A model generated the notes under the pieces. The model did not search any database and had not been told where the DNA came from. It saw nothing but the letters and a program-made list of their open reading frames with translations. Shown in pieces: positions 8,774 to 18,473 of a DNA stretch of 64,000 nt. Numbering within the stretch: position 1 is the stretch's first letter; the number at the start of each line of letters is the position of its first letter. The stretch is from Neptunicella plasticusilytica. Lineage in GTDB: Bacteria > Pseudomonadota > Gammaproteobacteria > Enterobacterales > Alteromonadaceae. The DNA is taken from contig NZ_CP150481.1 of the NCBI RefSeq assembly GCF_047922965.1, positions 3,906,001 to 3,970,000 on the forward strand, written 5' to 3'. A program made the translations under genes and the position numbers.

Positions 8774-9571
8774 ATGCACACCCGCTTATTACACTCAATT
8801 ATTAACACAGCTATTTTAATCCTGGCTTTATCTACCGTATTGACTGCCCAAGCCCGAATTGTGCGCAGTGGTGGTGATGTTCGAGGTACAGACTCATTTA
8901 ATTTAACCGTTTATCTCACTGACGAGATAAATATCAATGAGATTGGTTATGACTATAACGGCGGTAATCTGTATGACAGCTTTTCTTATAATAGTTATCA
9001 CGACTATGTGTATGCCACGCCGTCGGATTCTTGCCATTTTGATGTCAACTATGATCCTGTTTCCAATCAGGATTATCGTACCGATTGTGATTATGAATTT
9101 GATCTTGGTGAACGTTTGCAACTGGAGGGCGATATTGAAGTGTTTTTGCAAGGTACAGCCCGCTACGATCTTGTCTGGACTATTAGCCAGGGTGCTCAAA
9201 GTTGGCAGTATGCCTTTCTAGATATGGATGCCAGCAACGGCGTTCTTAGCCAACATCTTTTTCTGGATGTTGCCATGCCAACGGATATGGCCGTTGGCGA
9301 CTATAATGTTACGCTGGATTTCACCCAGTATGCCGCACCCACACAAGTTTATTTCAGTTATAGCGCTTATACCGACCCAGCAGTGTGTGCGGTGCTGGGT
9401 CCAGTAGGCACGCCGGAAACCTGCGGCCAGCTAGGTTCCAGCTCGCCCGGCCTCAGTTTTTTCTCTAATACGGAGCAATTAAGGGTGTTAGCCAATATCC
9501 CTGAACCCGGCGTGTTCTATTTAATATTATTTGGCGCGTTTGGACTTCGCTCCAGAATAATCCAAAACTAG
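8774..9571 (+). CDS. Secreted PEP-CTERM domain protein of unknown function
   Basis: An N-terminal signal peptide ends near AQARI. The mature part is acidic and Tyr/Asp-rich with no catalytic motif that I recognise. The last 24 residues start with the PEP triad (Pro243-Glu-Pro), then a hydrophobic stretch and a basic end (RSRI), which is a PEP-CTERM sorting signal. In known systems an exosortase cleaves this tag and the protein goes to the surface or exopolysaccharide matrix. No exosortase is in the window. AAGGAAAG provides the ribosome site. Function unknown. Confidence 0.75.
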   Translation: MHTRLLHSIINTAILILALSTVLTAQARIVRSGGDVRGTDSFNLTVYLTDEININEIGYDYNGGNLYDSFSYNSYHDYVYATPSDSCHFDVNYDPVSNQDYRTDCDYEFDLGERLQLEGDIEVFLQGTARYDLVWTISQGAQSWQYAFLDMDASNGVLSQHLFLDVAMPTDMAVGDYNVTLDFTQYAAPTQVYFSYSAYTDPAVCAVLGPVGTPETCGQLGSSSPGLSFFSNTEQLRVLANIPEPGVFYLILFGAFGLRSRIIQN

Positions 9572-9594
9572 TTAAAAGCATCGGAAGCCGAGAC

Positions 9595-11715
9595 TTACAG
9601 ATTAAGTAACTCTTTGGCTTTAGCGCGCTGTAGTGCTAAATCCTGGCTGATTTGCTGGCTGATATGCTGGAACTCCGGATTATCTTTTAACCGGGTAAAT
9701 AATGGATCTTTGTCTGTCCACCATTCCCGCCAACCCTTTTTCACCGCCTTATCCAGTTGCTCGATGGCTAAACTATTGTCCCCGTTTAAAGCCGCAATTC
9801 TGGCACTTAGATAAGTATAAATATTATTGGTAATGCCGTTATGCTGTGCCTCGGACACTTGCTTGTCGCAACGGTTAATGATGGTTTGAGCTTCCTGCTG
9901 CCGCTCGCTTTGCTGCATTGCCCAGGCGATTTCAATCCCTGGGCTACAATAGGGCATGGCATATAATTCAACCTCGGAAAAGCCTTTGTAAGACTTTGTA
10001 GCTAGTTTAATACCTTTGGATTGCTCCCCCACCAATAGCTGATACCAGGCGGCCTCAAATTGCAGCCAGGGATCGTCCGGTTGCGCTGCTAGCTGAAACT
10101 CCATTTGTTTAAATAATTCGTTATATTGTCCAGAGACTAATAGTGATGTGGTTTTATATTCCTTCATCATAACCGCTGACATGGGTTGATCGGTAATATT
10201 AAGCTGAAATAACACATCCAGATAGCTGTGCTGGAAAGTAATATTTTCTGGCGAGATATCCAGTGCGGTTTTCCAGTGTAAAAGGCTTTGCGCTAATTCA
10301 CCATTCTGAAACGTTATCCCTGCTAATCCTTGATGTCCCATTGGTGACTCGGGAAAATCCCGGATTAATTGGCTAAAAAGTAATTTAGCCTGGGCCAACT
10401 GACCATGTTTGGTCATCTCAACCGCGCGATTAAACATAGTCGCAATCGATACCGGGTCAAGTTGATAGGCTTTTTCCAGTGCTTGTAATGATTCCGCATA
10501 ACGGTTTTGCCGTTTGAGTTCCAGATAGCGCCACATATGGGCAATGGCCAGGTTGGGGTTAAGGCTAATGGCTTTATCATATGCGGCCAGTGTTTCATCC
10601 GGCTTTTGTTGCAGTTCAAATACCTTGCCCTGAATGGCATAAGCCAACGGAATATCAGCCTGACGTACAAAGGCTTTAGCCAGATTCTGCTCTGCCAACT
10701 GGCTGGCAATTTCCGGTTCCAAAATGCCAAAACGTAGAATATCTTTTGATAGCATCAAAATCGCATCGGCCAGTCCAACATAAGCCAGCGCATATTCAGG
10801 ATCAATGGCAATCGCCTGTTCAAAATATTTACGTGCCTGTTTAAGTGATTCAGTCGTTTGTTTACGGTATTGTTCACGGCCTTTAAGGTAAATCACATAA
10901 GCATCGGTACTGCTGGTTTTAGCGCTATTGGTCACTTCTCCAGCTTGTAGATAATTATCCTGCAACAGATTAACCACTGAGCGGCCAATTTCAGTTTCAA
11001 TAGCAAATACATCACTGAGTTTACGCTGGATATTGTCAGTCCATAATGTATGGCCATTGCCACTATCGATTAGCTCCAGACGCAGTTTTAATCTGTCGCC
11101 AATACTGCGTACACTGCCGGATAAAATAGTTTGCACCCCCAGCCTGCGGGCCGCATCCACCGGCGTCAGTCCTTGCTCGCTCAGTTTCAATGCCGAACCG
11201 AAAGAGGCAACGGTCAAATTAGGCAGTTGGCCCAGCAAACCGGTGAGTTCCTCGGCAATCCCTTCGGCCAGATAGGCTTGATCCTGATCCGGGCTTAAAT
11301 CCCGAAATGGCATCACCGCGATAGATTCGGCGCGCTTGACCATATCGGTTCCTTCACGGGATTTAGCCATATCCGCTTTAATCTGCCCGTAGATCTGGTA
11401 CCCCAAAAACATCGAGCCCAGTACAATCACCGCTAACCCCAGCCAACGCATCTTGCCCAAAGGCTTGACCGGTTCAGAGGTATCTTCGGCGGTACGTTTT
11501 ATCCCTTCGCTGGTGATTTCAAAGTACCACGACAAATAGAACACCACCGGAAAACCGACGATCAATAACACAGTAATAAAAGTCCCGGTCAGGGGGGATA
11601 GGTTAAGGATGGGAAACACCACCGACACGACTTGCAATACCAGCCAGGCAATACCCAGATAAGCCACTAAGGTACGGATTACATTACGGCGGCGAAGCTC
11701 GGAAAAAAATTTCAT
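9595..11715 (-). CDS. Inner-membrane FlgO-like/TPR protein
   Basis: The protein starts MKFFSELRRRNVIRTLVAYLG, followed by two hydrophobic segments, a cytoplasmic linker, and a third membrane segment. Next comes a FlgO/TolB-N-like domain (IAVMPFRDLS ... EGIAEELTGLLGQ ... VQTILSGSVR), then about ten TPR-like repeats to the C-terminus. This architecture is common beside adenylate cyclase or DNA-binding domains, but neither is present here. The frame is open to 11937, but that would overlap metR, so I chose the ATG at 11715; a TTG at 11727 has a better-placed GGGAG. Function unknown. Confidence 0.8.
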   Translation of the reverse strand: MKFFSELRRRNVIRTLVAYLGIAWLVLQVVSVVFPILNLSPLTGTFITVLLIVGFPVVFYLSWYFEITSEGIKRTAEDTSEPVKPLGKMRWLGLAVIVLGSMFLGYQIYGQIKADMAKSREGTDMVKRAESIAVMPFRDLSPDQDQAYLAEGIAEELTGLLGQLPNLTVASFGSALKLSEQGLTPVDAARRLGVQTILSGSVRSIGDRLKLRLELIDSGNGHTLWTDNIQRKLSDVFAIETEIGRSVVNLLQDNYLQAGEVTNSAKTSSTDAYVIYLKGREQYRKQTTESLKQARKYFEQAIAIDPEYALAYVGLADAILMLSKDILRFGILEPEIASQLAEQNLAKAFVRQADIPLAYAIQGKVFELQQKPDETLAAYDKAISLNPNLAIAHMWRYLELKRQNRYAESLQALEKAYQLDPVSIATMFNRAVEMTKHGQLAQAKLLFSQLIRDFPESPMGHQGLAGITFQNGELAQSLLHWKTALDISPENITFQHSYLDVLFQLNITDQPMSAVMMKEYKTTSLLVSGQYNELFKQMEFQLAAQPDDPWLQFEAAWYQLLVGEQSKGIKLATKSYKGFSEVELYAMPYCSPGIEIAWAMQQSERQQEAQTIINRCDKQVSEAQHNGITNNIYTYLSARIAALNGDNSLAIEQLDKAVKKGWREWWTDKDPLFTRLKDNPEFQHISQQISQDLALQRAKAKELLNL

Positions 11716-11839
11716 CAAGGCTGACAATACTGTCTCCCACGATTGATTAGCAAAAGCGTTGTTTGCAACAAAAGAGGTTTGACAGCATGCAAAACGAAGT
11801 GGGGTAACTATATGACTTTTAGATGCAAATTGACAAGCG

Positions 11840-12742
11840 CTAGAGAAATGACACCTGTATTCGCTGGAAATGTTGAGTACTAATGGTAATAAACTGCTCC
11901 ACCCACCCCTGAGCCACTTGCGGTTTGTATGCTGCATATAACTGGCGTTTAATACCTTGCGCAGTTAACGGCAATGTTTGAATAAGCTGTTGCTCGACCT
12001 GGTTTTTTACCAACCAATCCGGTACGGCACTAACGCCTAATCCCGCCGCTACCATCTGTAAAATCACATTACTGTTTTCAACTTTACGCAGGGTTTGCGG
12101 CTGAACCTTGGCCGGATTCAGGAACAACTGGAAAATATCCAGACGGTTTTGTTCAACCGGATACGTAATCAATACCTGATCTTGCAAATCCGCAGGTTGA
12201 ATATAAGGCTTTTGGCTAAGAGGATGATCCTGACTGACTGCCAACACCAACTCAAATTCACCAATCAACTGATAGTCCAGTTCACTGTCACTATCCACTT
12301 CATCGGTAAATAAGATACCTAACTCGGGATTATGGCTAAAGCTGTTGGACTCAAACAAACTATCACCAATCAGATCCACATCGACCTCGGTTTGTTCTTG
12401 TCTGAACTGCTGAATGGCAGGTAGTAACCACTGAAAACAGGCATGGCATTCAATGCCAATATCAAAGCGAGGTTTGGGCTGTTTGATCTTTTTTAACTGA
12501 GCCTCGGCATCTTGTACTTTCGGTAACAGTTCTTTGGCGAGTTCTAAAATTATCTTGCCTTGCGGGGTAAACACAATGGGGGAGGTTTTGCGTTCAAACA
12601 ATGGTTGACCAATACGCCCTTCCAGCTCCTTGATTTGATGCGACAGCGCCGACTGACTAGTGCACAGCATCTCAGCCGCTTTAACCAAGCTACCTGTTTG
12701 CTGCAGCCTGAGTAAGGTCTGCAGATGTTTAATCTCTAGCAT
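11840..12742 (-). CDS. metR: LysR-family transcriptional activator of methionine synthesis
   Basis: The 300-residue regulator has an N-terminal winged helix-turn-helix (HLQTLLRLQQTGSLVKAAEM with TSQSALSHQIKELE) and a LysR effector domain that in MetR binds homocysteine. It is divergent from metE, the classic arrangement in which MetR activates metE and represses itself. A perfect TGAA-N5-TTCA MetR site lies just before its start codon. Length and sequence fit MetR closely. Confidence 0.93.
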   Translation of the reverse strand: MLEIKHLQTLLRLQQTGSLVKAAEMLCTSQSALSHQIKELEGRIGQPLFERKTSPIVFTPQGKIILELAKELLPKVQDAEAQLKKIKQPKPRFDIGIECHACFQWLLPAIQQFRQEQTEVDVDLIGDSLFESNSFSHNPELGILFTDEVDSDSELDYQLIGEFELVLAVSQDHPLSQKPYIQPADLQDQVLITYPVEQNRLDIFQLFLNPAKVQPQTLRKVENSNVILQMVAAGLGVSAVPDWLVKNQVEQQLIQTLPLTAQGIKRQLYAAYKPQVAQGWVEQFITISTQHFQRIQVSFL

Positions 12743-12744
12743 GA

Positions 12745-12757
12745 TGAATTTTTTTCA
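12745..12757. promoter_or_regulatory. MetR-type binding site (TGAA-N5-TTCA)
   Basis: TGAATTTTTTTCA is an exact match to the consensus TGAA-N5-TTCA known for MetR in enteric bacteria. It lies three bases upstream of the metR start and about 90 bases upstream of metE, where it could mediate both activation of metE and autorepression. Confidence 0.7.
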
Positions 12758-12817
12758 TATTGATGATGCAAAACTTGCGCTTGTGGGTGAGTGCATTTGT
12801 CATGATTATAACCATCC

Positions 12818-12833
12818 AAACATCTAGACGTCC
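12818..12833. promoter_or_regulatory. Tandem MetJ box (metbox)
   Basis: Two adjacent octamers, AAACATCT (6 of 8) and AGACGTCC (7 of 8), match the MetJ consensus AGACGTCT in the head-to-tail arrangement used by MetJ dimers. They end 13 bases before the metE start, so repressor binding would block the metE promoter or initiation. The metJ gene itself is not in the window. Confidence 0.7.
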
Positions 12834-12846
12834 ATAAGGAATTATC

Positions 12847-15165
12847 ATGCGTATTCACAATCTGGGTTTTCCCCGTATCGGTCACAAAAGAGAACTGAAG
12901 TTTACTCAGGAAGCTTATTGGCGTGGCGAGTTAAACCAATCCGAATTTTTACAGCGCTGTCAGTCATTACGTCAACAAAACTGGCAAACCCAGCAACAGG
13001 CCGGGATTGAAATCTTGCCGGTTGGGGACTTTTCCCATTACGATCATGTACTTAATACCAGCTTGTATCTCGGTATTGTGCCCAAACGCTTCGAGCATCA
13101 ACAACATAATAAACTGGATCTGGAATTTGAGATTGCTAGAGGGCAATCCCAATCAAGCTGTGGCTGTGCAAGCAACGCTAATGGCAGTGCCGCCAGTGAT
13201 ATGACTAAATGGTTTAATACCAATTATCACTATATCGTACCTGAGTTTGCCAAAGACCAAGCCATCCAAGTGGATATCAGCTCATTATTGGCGCAAATAG
13301 AAGAAGCCAGAGATCAGGGCTTCACCACCAAACCGGTGTTACTTGGCCCATTAAGTTATTTGTGGCTAGGACAATATACACAGGGTGACAAACTCGAACT
13401 GCTCACCACTATTTTAGATGGCTACCAACAGATATTTGAGCAATTGAATCAACATAAGGTTAGTTGGTTACAAATCGATGAACCCATATTGGGGTTAGAG
13501 CTAGATAACGATTGGCAACAGGCATTTAAACAAGCCTATAACGAATTGAAAAAAGGCTCGTTAAAATTAATACTGACCAGTTACTTTGCCAGTGTCGATC
13601 ATCATCTTGAGTTGATCGCCTCGTTACCTATTCAGGCGGTGCATCTGGATATTGTGTCCGAGAAAACCGATATACAACGCATAATCGACACCTTGCCAAA
13701 ACACTGGGTGATTTCTTTGGGGGTAATTGATGGTCGTAATATTTGGCGCAGTGATTTATTAGCCTTATATCAACAATTAGAGCCAGTTTATCAACAGCTC
13801 AATGGTCGTTTATGGTTGGCACCAAGCTGCTCGTTGTTACATAGCCCGGTAGATTTAGACCAGGAACAGCAACTGGATAGCGAAATAAAAAACTGGCTGG
13901 CATTTGCCAAGCAAAAATGTCAGGAATTGGCACTGCTTAAAGCCGCCTTAACTACCGGTGAGTTACAAGCCATCATCGAATATTCCACACCGGTTAAACA
14001 ACGTGCTATTGCGGCCAAGATCCACGATCCGGCAGTACAGCAACGGGTCAGAGAGCTAACTGAAGATAGCAGTCACCGCCCGCAGAACTTTGCCGCGCGC
14101 AAGCAGATTCAACAACAAGCATTGGGATTGCCCCTATTTCCCACCACCACCATTGGTTCATTTCCACAAACCAGCGAAATTCGTCAACTACGGGCTAAAT
14201 GGCGTAAAGGTGAGATTAGTGATCAACAATATACTGTCGCCATCCAGTCTCAAATTAAGGACACCATTAAACGTCAAAATTCACTGGATCTGGATGTATT
14301 AGTCCATGGTGAACCTGAACGTAACGACATGGTGGAATATTTTGGTGAACAGTTGGACGGCTTTGCTATTACCCAATTTGGCTGGGTACAGAGCTACGGT
14401 TCACGCTGCGTTAAACCACCCATTATTTTTGGTGATATCAGCCGTAAAAAACCGATGACGGTCGACTGGATAAGCTATGCCCAGCAGCAAACCACAAAAC
14501 CGGTAAAAGGCATGCTAACCGGTCCGGTGACGATTTTATGCTGGTCCTTTGTGCGTGATGACTTAGCACTGGAGCAGGTCACGCAACAAATCGCCTTAGC
14601 CATCAGTGATGAAATCGAAGATCTGATTAACGCCGATATTAATATTATTCAGGTGGACGAACCGGCGATTCGTGAAGGTATGCCGCTAAAACACAGCCAA
14701 TGGCAAGGCTATCTTAACTGGGCCACGGCAGCTTTCCGTTTATCTTGCGCCAAAGCACCGGCACAAACCCAAATTCATAGCCACATGTGTTATTCGGAAT
14801 TTAATGACATTCTGCAAGCCATTATCGACTTGGATGCCGATGTACTGACTATCGAAACATCCCGTTCCAATATGGCGGTGCTGGATGCCTTTGAACAACA
14901 GCATTATCCCAATGATCTGGGGCCGGGCGTGTACGATATTCATTCACCCAATATCCCGGCAGTAGACTGGATGGTGAACCTGCTGAATAAAGCGCGTGAA
15001 ACCATTAGCGATGACCGTTTATGGGTCAACCCCGATTGCGGCCTTAAAACCCGAGGCTGGCAAGAAACCGAAGTGGCCTTGCGTAATATGGTACAAGCCG
15101 CCAAGCAACTGCGCACATCGGTAAATCAGCGCGAACCACAGCCAGTGGAAAGCGCGCTAAGCTAA
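12847..15165 (+). CDS. metE: Cobalamin-independent methionine synthase
   Basis: MetE transfers the methyl group of 5-methyltetrahydropteroyl-tri-glutamate to homocysteine without B12. The 772-residue protein has both barrel halves. The zinc ligands are visible in HSHMCYSEF (His646 and Cys648) and NPDCGLKTRGW near the end. TTIGSFPQT marks the start of the catalytic half. AAGGA precedes the ATG. It is divergent from metR and a hairpin follows. Its presence beside B12-uptake genes suggests the cell may use either B12-dependent or independent methionine synthesis. Confidence 0.97.
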   Translation: MRIHNLGFPRIGHKRELKFTQEAYWRGELNQSEFLQRCQSLRQQNWQTQQQAGIEILPVGDFSHYDHVLNTSLYLGIVPKRFEHQQHNKLDLEFEIARGQSQSSCGCASNANGSAASDMTKWFNTNYHYIVPEFAKDQAIQVDISSLLAQIEEARDQGFTTKPVLLGPLSYLWLGQYTQGDKLELLTTILDGYQQIFEQLNQHKVSWLQIDEPILGLELDNDWQQAFKQAYNELKKGSLKLILTSYFASVDHHLELIASLPIQAVHLDIVSEKTDIQRIIDTLPKHWVISLGVIDGRNIWRSDLLALYQQLEPVYQQLNGRLWLAPSCSLLHSPVDLDQEQQLDSEIKNWLAFAKQKCQELALLKAALTTGELQAIIEYSTPVKQRAIAAKIHDPAVQQRVRELTEDSSHRPQNFAARKQIQQQALGLPLFPTTTIGSFPQTSEIRQLRAKWRKGEISDQQYTVAIQSQIKDTIKRQNSLDLDVLVHGEPERNDMVEYFGEQLDGFAITQFGWVQSYGSRCVKPPIIFGDISRKKPMTVDWISYAQQQTTKPVKGMLTGPVTILCWSFVRDDLALEQVTQQIALAISDEIEDLINADINIIQVDEPAIREGMPLKHSQWQGYLNWATAAFRLSCAKAPAQTQIHSHMCYSEFNDILQAIIDLDADVLTIETSRSNMAVLDAFEQQHYPNDLGPGVYDIHSPNIPAVDWMVNLLNKARETISDDRLWVNPDCGLKTRGWQETEVALRNMVQAAKQLRTSVNQREPQPVESALS

Positions 15166-15177
15166 CAGTAACAGTGT

Positions 15178-15212
15178 GGTTATCCTGGATGTTAACCGGG
15201 GTAACCTTTTAA
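15178..15212 (+). terminator. Probable terminator of metE
   Basis: GGTTATCC (15178-15185) pairs with GGGTAACC (15199-15206) with one G-T pair, followed by TTTT. It starts 13 bases after the metE stop. The loop is rather long and the T run short. Confidence 0.6.
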
Positions 15213-15411
15213 TTGTCCCTGTTCTGTTCTCGTTTTAGTACTATAAAGTCAACAAAATCAAGGTCTGTTGCGTAGTTATGCCATGTGGTTTATGCTTTTT
15301 ATACTTCTTACCAAAGCATCGTGTTTGGCTAGAAAGCAGTATCTTTTAATCTCGTCAATGTAGCTGGGCACTATACATTTTTAGTTAACAGCACAAGGAA
15401 GCGTGGAGGAT

Positions 15412-16401
15412 ATGATAAAAGGTGTGAAGTTATTAATTATCCCGTGGTATTTATGCTTGATATCGCTCACCACTCTCCCCGCCTATGCTGCCACACACTC
15501 TTTTTTACAACCACTTGGGCCCATTGCCCACGAACAATTATTTCATCTTTATTGGGTAGTAGGCCTGTGCTTGATTGCCGTATTGCCGGTAATTATTGCC
15601 ACGCCCTGGATTTTATGGCGCTATCGTTATCTTAATCCAAAAGCAACCTACACACCTCACTGGACATATAATCGTAAACTGGAAATTGTCCTATGGGGTG
15701 GCCCTTCTGCCATCGTGTTAGCGCTATCAGTTTTGTTATGGAATGCAACCACAAAACTTGATCCTTACAAACCGCTGGACACGGCAAAGACACCACTATG
15801 CGTAGATGTAATCGGTTTGAACTGGAAGTGGGTATTTATTTATCCTCAATATAATAGGGCAACCGTTGATACGCTGATAATCCCCACCAACACCCCAGTT
15901 TCTCTGCGCCTGACCTCCGATACTGTAATGCAGAGCTTTCGAATCTCCGCCCTCGCCGGACAAATTTATGCCATGCCCGGCATGCAAACCCGGCTTCATT
16001 TTATTGCCAATCAAGCGGGGGAAGCCATTGGTGAAAATACCCAGTTCAGCGGAAAGGACTTTGCCCGCCAGCAATTTAGTCTGTCCAGTGTCTCTGATGA
16101 TGACTGGCAAAAATGGCTTTCAGGTAAACAAATCAGCTCAATGACTGCCGAAAGCTATCATCAACTGGCGCAATCCGGACTGGCGGAGGAGTTTTCCCCT
16201 GCTTTGGCAAAAACCGGTCTTCAGGCTCCCGTGTTTTCACTTCAGGACCCGGCTCTTTTTGATCGGGTAGTAAAACGATACCATCAGGGAAAACCGGTTC
16301 GGGGAACCGAACAGCCGGGCGCTAAACAGTTTGATGCCAAACATGCCACACTGCCCAATATAACTGGACATACGTCCTGCTCCGAGGGGAGGCCAGAATG
16401 A
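15412..16401 (+). CDS. cyoA: Cytochrome bo3-type quinol oxidase subunit II
   Basis: A signal or anchor sequence is followed by two membrane segments (about residues 45-65 and 90-110) and a periplasmic cupredoxin domain with GQIYAMPGMQTRLHFIANQ, close to CyoA. The CuA ligands (CxxxC) of cytochrome c oxidase are absent, which identifies a quinol oxidase. I start at the ATG at 15412; a GTG at 15403 in frame is possible. It overlaps cyoB by four bases. It is the first gene of cyoABCD. No lipobox Cys as clear as in the E. coli protein was seen. Confidence 0.9.
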   Translation: MIKGVKLLIIPWYLCLISLTTLPAYAATHSFLQPLGPIAHEQLFHLYWVVGLCLIAVLPVIIATPWILWRYRYLNPKATYTPHWTYNRKLEIVLWGGPSAIVLALSVLLWNATTKLDPYKPLDTAKTPLCVDVIGLNWKWVFIYPQYNRATVDTLIIPTNTPVSLRLTSDTVMQSFRISALAGQIYAMPGMQTRLHFIANQAGEAIGENTQFSGKDFARQQFSLSSVSDDDWQKWLSGKQISSMTAESYHQLAQSGLAEEFSPALAKTGLQAPVFSLQDPALFDRVVKRYHQGKPVRGTEQPGAKQFDAKHATLPNITGHTSCSEGRPE

Positions 16402-18473
16402 ATCTGTGGGGTAAACTACAGTGGCAGGATATCACGCTATTTTCAGTTTTCCGTCACCCTACAACGAACGTCGCGATTGATAGCGGCGCAGGCTGGTTGG
16501 TGGTGTTAGGCACCATTGCTGTCTTATGTTTTTTTACCCGGAACCGATTATGGCGGACGGTCTGGTTCGACTGGTTAACTAGCCTGGATCATAAAAAAAT
16601 TGGCCTGATGTACATTATTCTTGCGTTAGTCATGCTGATCCGGGGTGTCGCTGAGGGTTTTGTTATGCGTTTGCATCAGGCTTCAGACACAACTACGTCG
16701 CCGCTACTCTCGTCTCATCATTTCGCCGAGCTATTCAGTACCCACGGCACCATCATGATTTTCTTTGTCGGAATGCCGTTTATCATCGGCTTTATCAACT
16801 ACCTCGTTCCCCTGCAGATTGGCGCAAGAGACATGGCATTTCCCTTGTTGAATCAAGTTAGCCTCGGCCTGACCGCTGGCGGCGCAACACTGATCATGAT
16901 TTCACTTATGGTGGGCGAATTTGAAACTGGCGGTTGGACAGCTTATCCCTCCTATACAAGTAAGATATTTTCACCGGGCGTAGGGCCAGACTACTGGATT
17001 TGGTCAATTGGATTGTCAGGCATTGGCACCATGCTGTCAGGTGTCAATTTCGCCGTCACCATATATAAGCTGCGGGCTCCCGGTATGGACTTTTTTCGTC
17101 TGCCACTTTTTACCTGGACGGCTTTATGTACCAGTATTCTTATCATCTTTGCCATGCCGCCGCTGACCGTGGCAACTGTTATGCTAGCGCTGGACAGGTA
17201 TCTGGATTTTCATTTTTTTACTAATGATCTGGGTGGCAACATGATGAATTACGCAAATTTGTTCTGGATGTTCGGCCACCCCGAAGTTTATATTTTGATT
17301 TTACCTGCCTATGGTGTTTTTTCCGAAGTCGCGGCAACTTTTGCCGGTAAACGACTTTATGGTTACCGCTCACTGGTCATTGCCACTATGGGTATCACGG
17401 TGCTGTCCTTTACAGTATGGGTACACCATTTTTTTACTATGGGGCAACGTGCCTCGTTAAGTGCCGCGTTCGGAATTGCTACACTACTTATCGCCATTCC
17501 TACTGGCGTTAAAGTATACGACTGGCTGGCAACGCTTTATCGCGGCCGCATTCGCATCACCACGCCGGTGGTTTATCTAGCCGGCTTTTTTATACTTTTC
17601 GTGATAGGCGGGCTCAGCGGGCTGGTTTTGGCCAATCCCTCTATCGACTTTCAGGTACATAATTCGCTGTTTCTGGTCGCCCATTTCCATAATGTTCTTT
17701 TGCCCGGACTACTGTTCGGTATGCTTGCTGGCGTCCATTTCTGGTTTCCAAAAGCATTTGGGTTCAGGCTCAGTGAACGCTACGGTAAGTTAACAGCCTA
17801 TCTGTGGATTATCGGATTCAGTATTACTTTTTTGCCGCTTTACTGGGCGGGTCTCAAAGGGATGCCACGACGAAGTGCGCTAGTTGCCGAGGCCGACCTT
17901 TCCCCGCTAATGTTACTGACAGCTGCAGGGGCAATTATTCTGCTCCTTGCACTGTTTATGCTGTTATTTACCTTCTGGTATAGCTACAAACACCAAAAGG
18001 CCTTCGCCTCACCAAACGGTGACCCCTGGAATGGGCGAACGCTCGAATGGTGGACGCCCTCTCCGCCCCACGAGTGGAATTTTGCTCATCCGTTGGATAT
18101 TAAGTCCCGGGATGCCTTTGTCTACGCCAAAAAACATCTATCACCCTATGACAACGTCAATCAATATCACGACATTGTCATGCCGGGCCGCTCCTCACTG
18201 GGCGTTATCTTTATGTTATTGACGATAATATTAGGGTTTTCACTGACGTGGGAAATTTTGTGGCTCGCAGTACTATCAGCTTCGGCAGTACCGGTAATGA
18301 TGATAGCGTCCAGTTTCCGTGCTGACCCAAAGCAAATTATTCCTGCAGCTGAAATAAAACGCCGGGATCAACAATGGCGAAAAACGGCTCGCGATGCCCT
18401 GTCTATCCGTCGCGATCAGGAGACCACCTCACAAAATACAGGTAAAGCAGCAGCCGAGGGAGAAACCGAATGA
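16398..18473 (+). CDS. cyoB: Cytochrome bo3-type quinol oxidase subunit I
   Basis: This is the heme-copper catalytic subunit: about 15 membrane segments in 691 residues, the Cu-B/Tyr motif GHPEVYILILPAYG, the WVHHFFTMG histidine pair and HNSLFLVAHFHNV for the hemes. It oxidises ubiquinol and pumps protons while reducing O2 to water. By eye alignment with E. coli CyoB, Arg71 and His98 of the quinol site are kept, but Asp75 is Glu (RGVAE) and Gln101 is Glu (HHFAE). It overlaps both neighbours by four bases. Confidence 0.95.
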   Translation: MNLWGKLQWQDITLFSVFRHPTTNVAIDSGAGWLVVLGTIAVLCFFTRNRLWRTVWFDWLTSLDHKKIGLMYIILALVMLIRGVAEGFVMRLHQASDTTTSPLLSSHHFAELFSTHGTIMIFFVGMPFIIGFINYLVPLQIGARDMAFPLLNQVSLGLTAGGATLIMISLMVGEFETGGWTAYPSYTSKIFSPGVGPDYWIWSIGLSGIGTMLSGVNFAVTIYKLRAPGMDFFRLPLFTWTALCTSILIIFAMPPLTVATVMLALDRYLDFHFFTNDLGGNMMNYANLFWMFGHPEVYILILPAYGVFSEVAATFAGKRLYGYRSLVIATMGITVLSFTVWVHHFFTMGQRASLSAAFGIATLLIAIPTGVKVYDWLATLYRGRIRITTPVVYLAGFFILFVIGGLSGLVLANPSIDFQVHNSLFLVAHFHNVLLPGLLFGMLAGVHFWFPKAFGFRLSERYGKLTAYLWIIGFSITFLPLYWAGLKGMPRRSALVAEADLSPLMLLTAAGAIILLLALFMLLFTFWYSYKHQKAFASPNGDPWNGRTLEWWTPSPPHEWNFAHPLDIKSRDAFVYAKKHLSPYDNVNQYHDIVMPGRSSLGVIFMLLTIILGFSLTWEILWLAVLSASAVPVMMIASSFRADPKQIIPAAEIKRRDQQWRKTARDALSIRRDQETTSQNTGKAAAEGETE

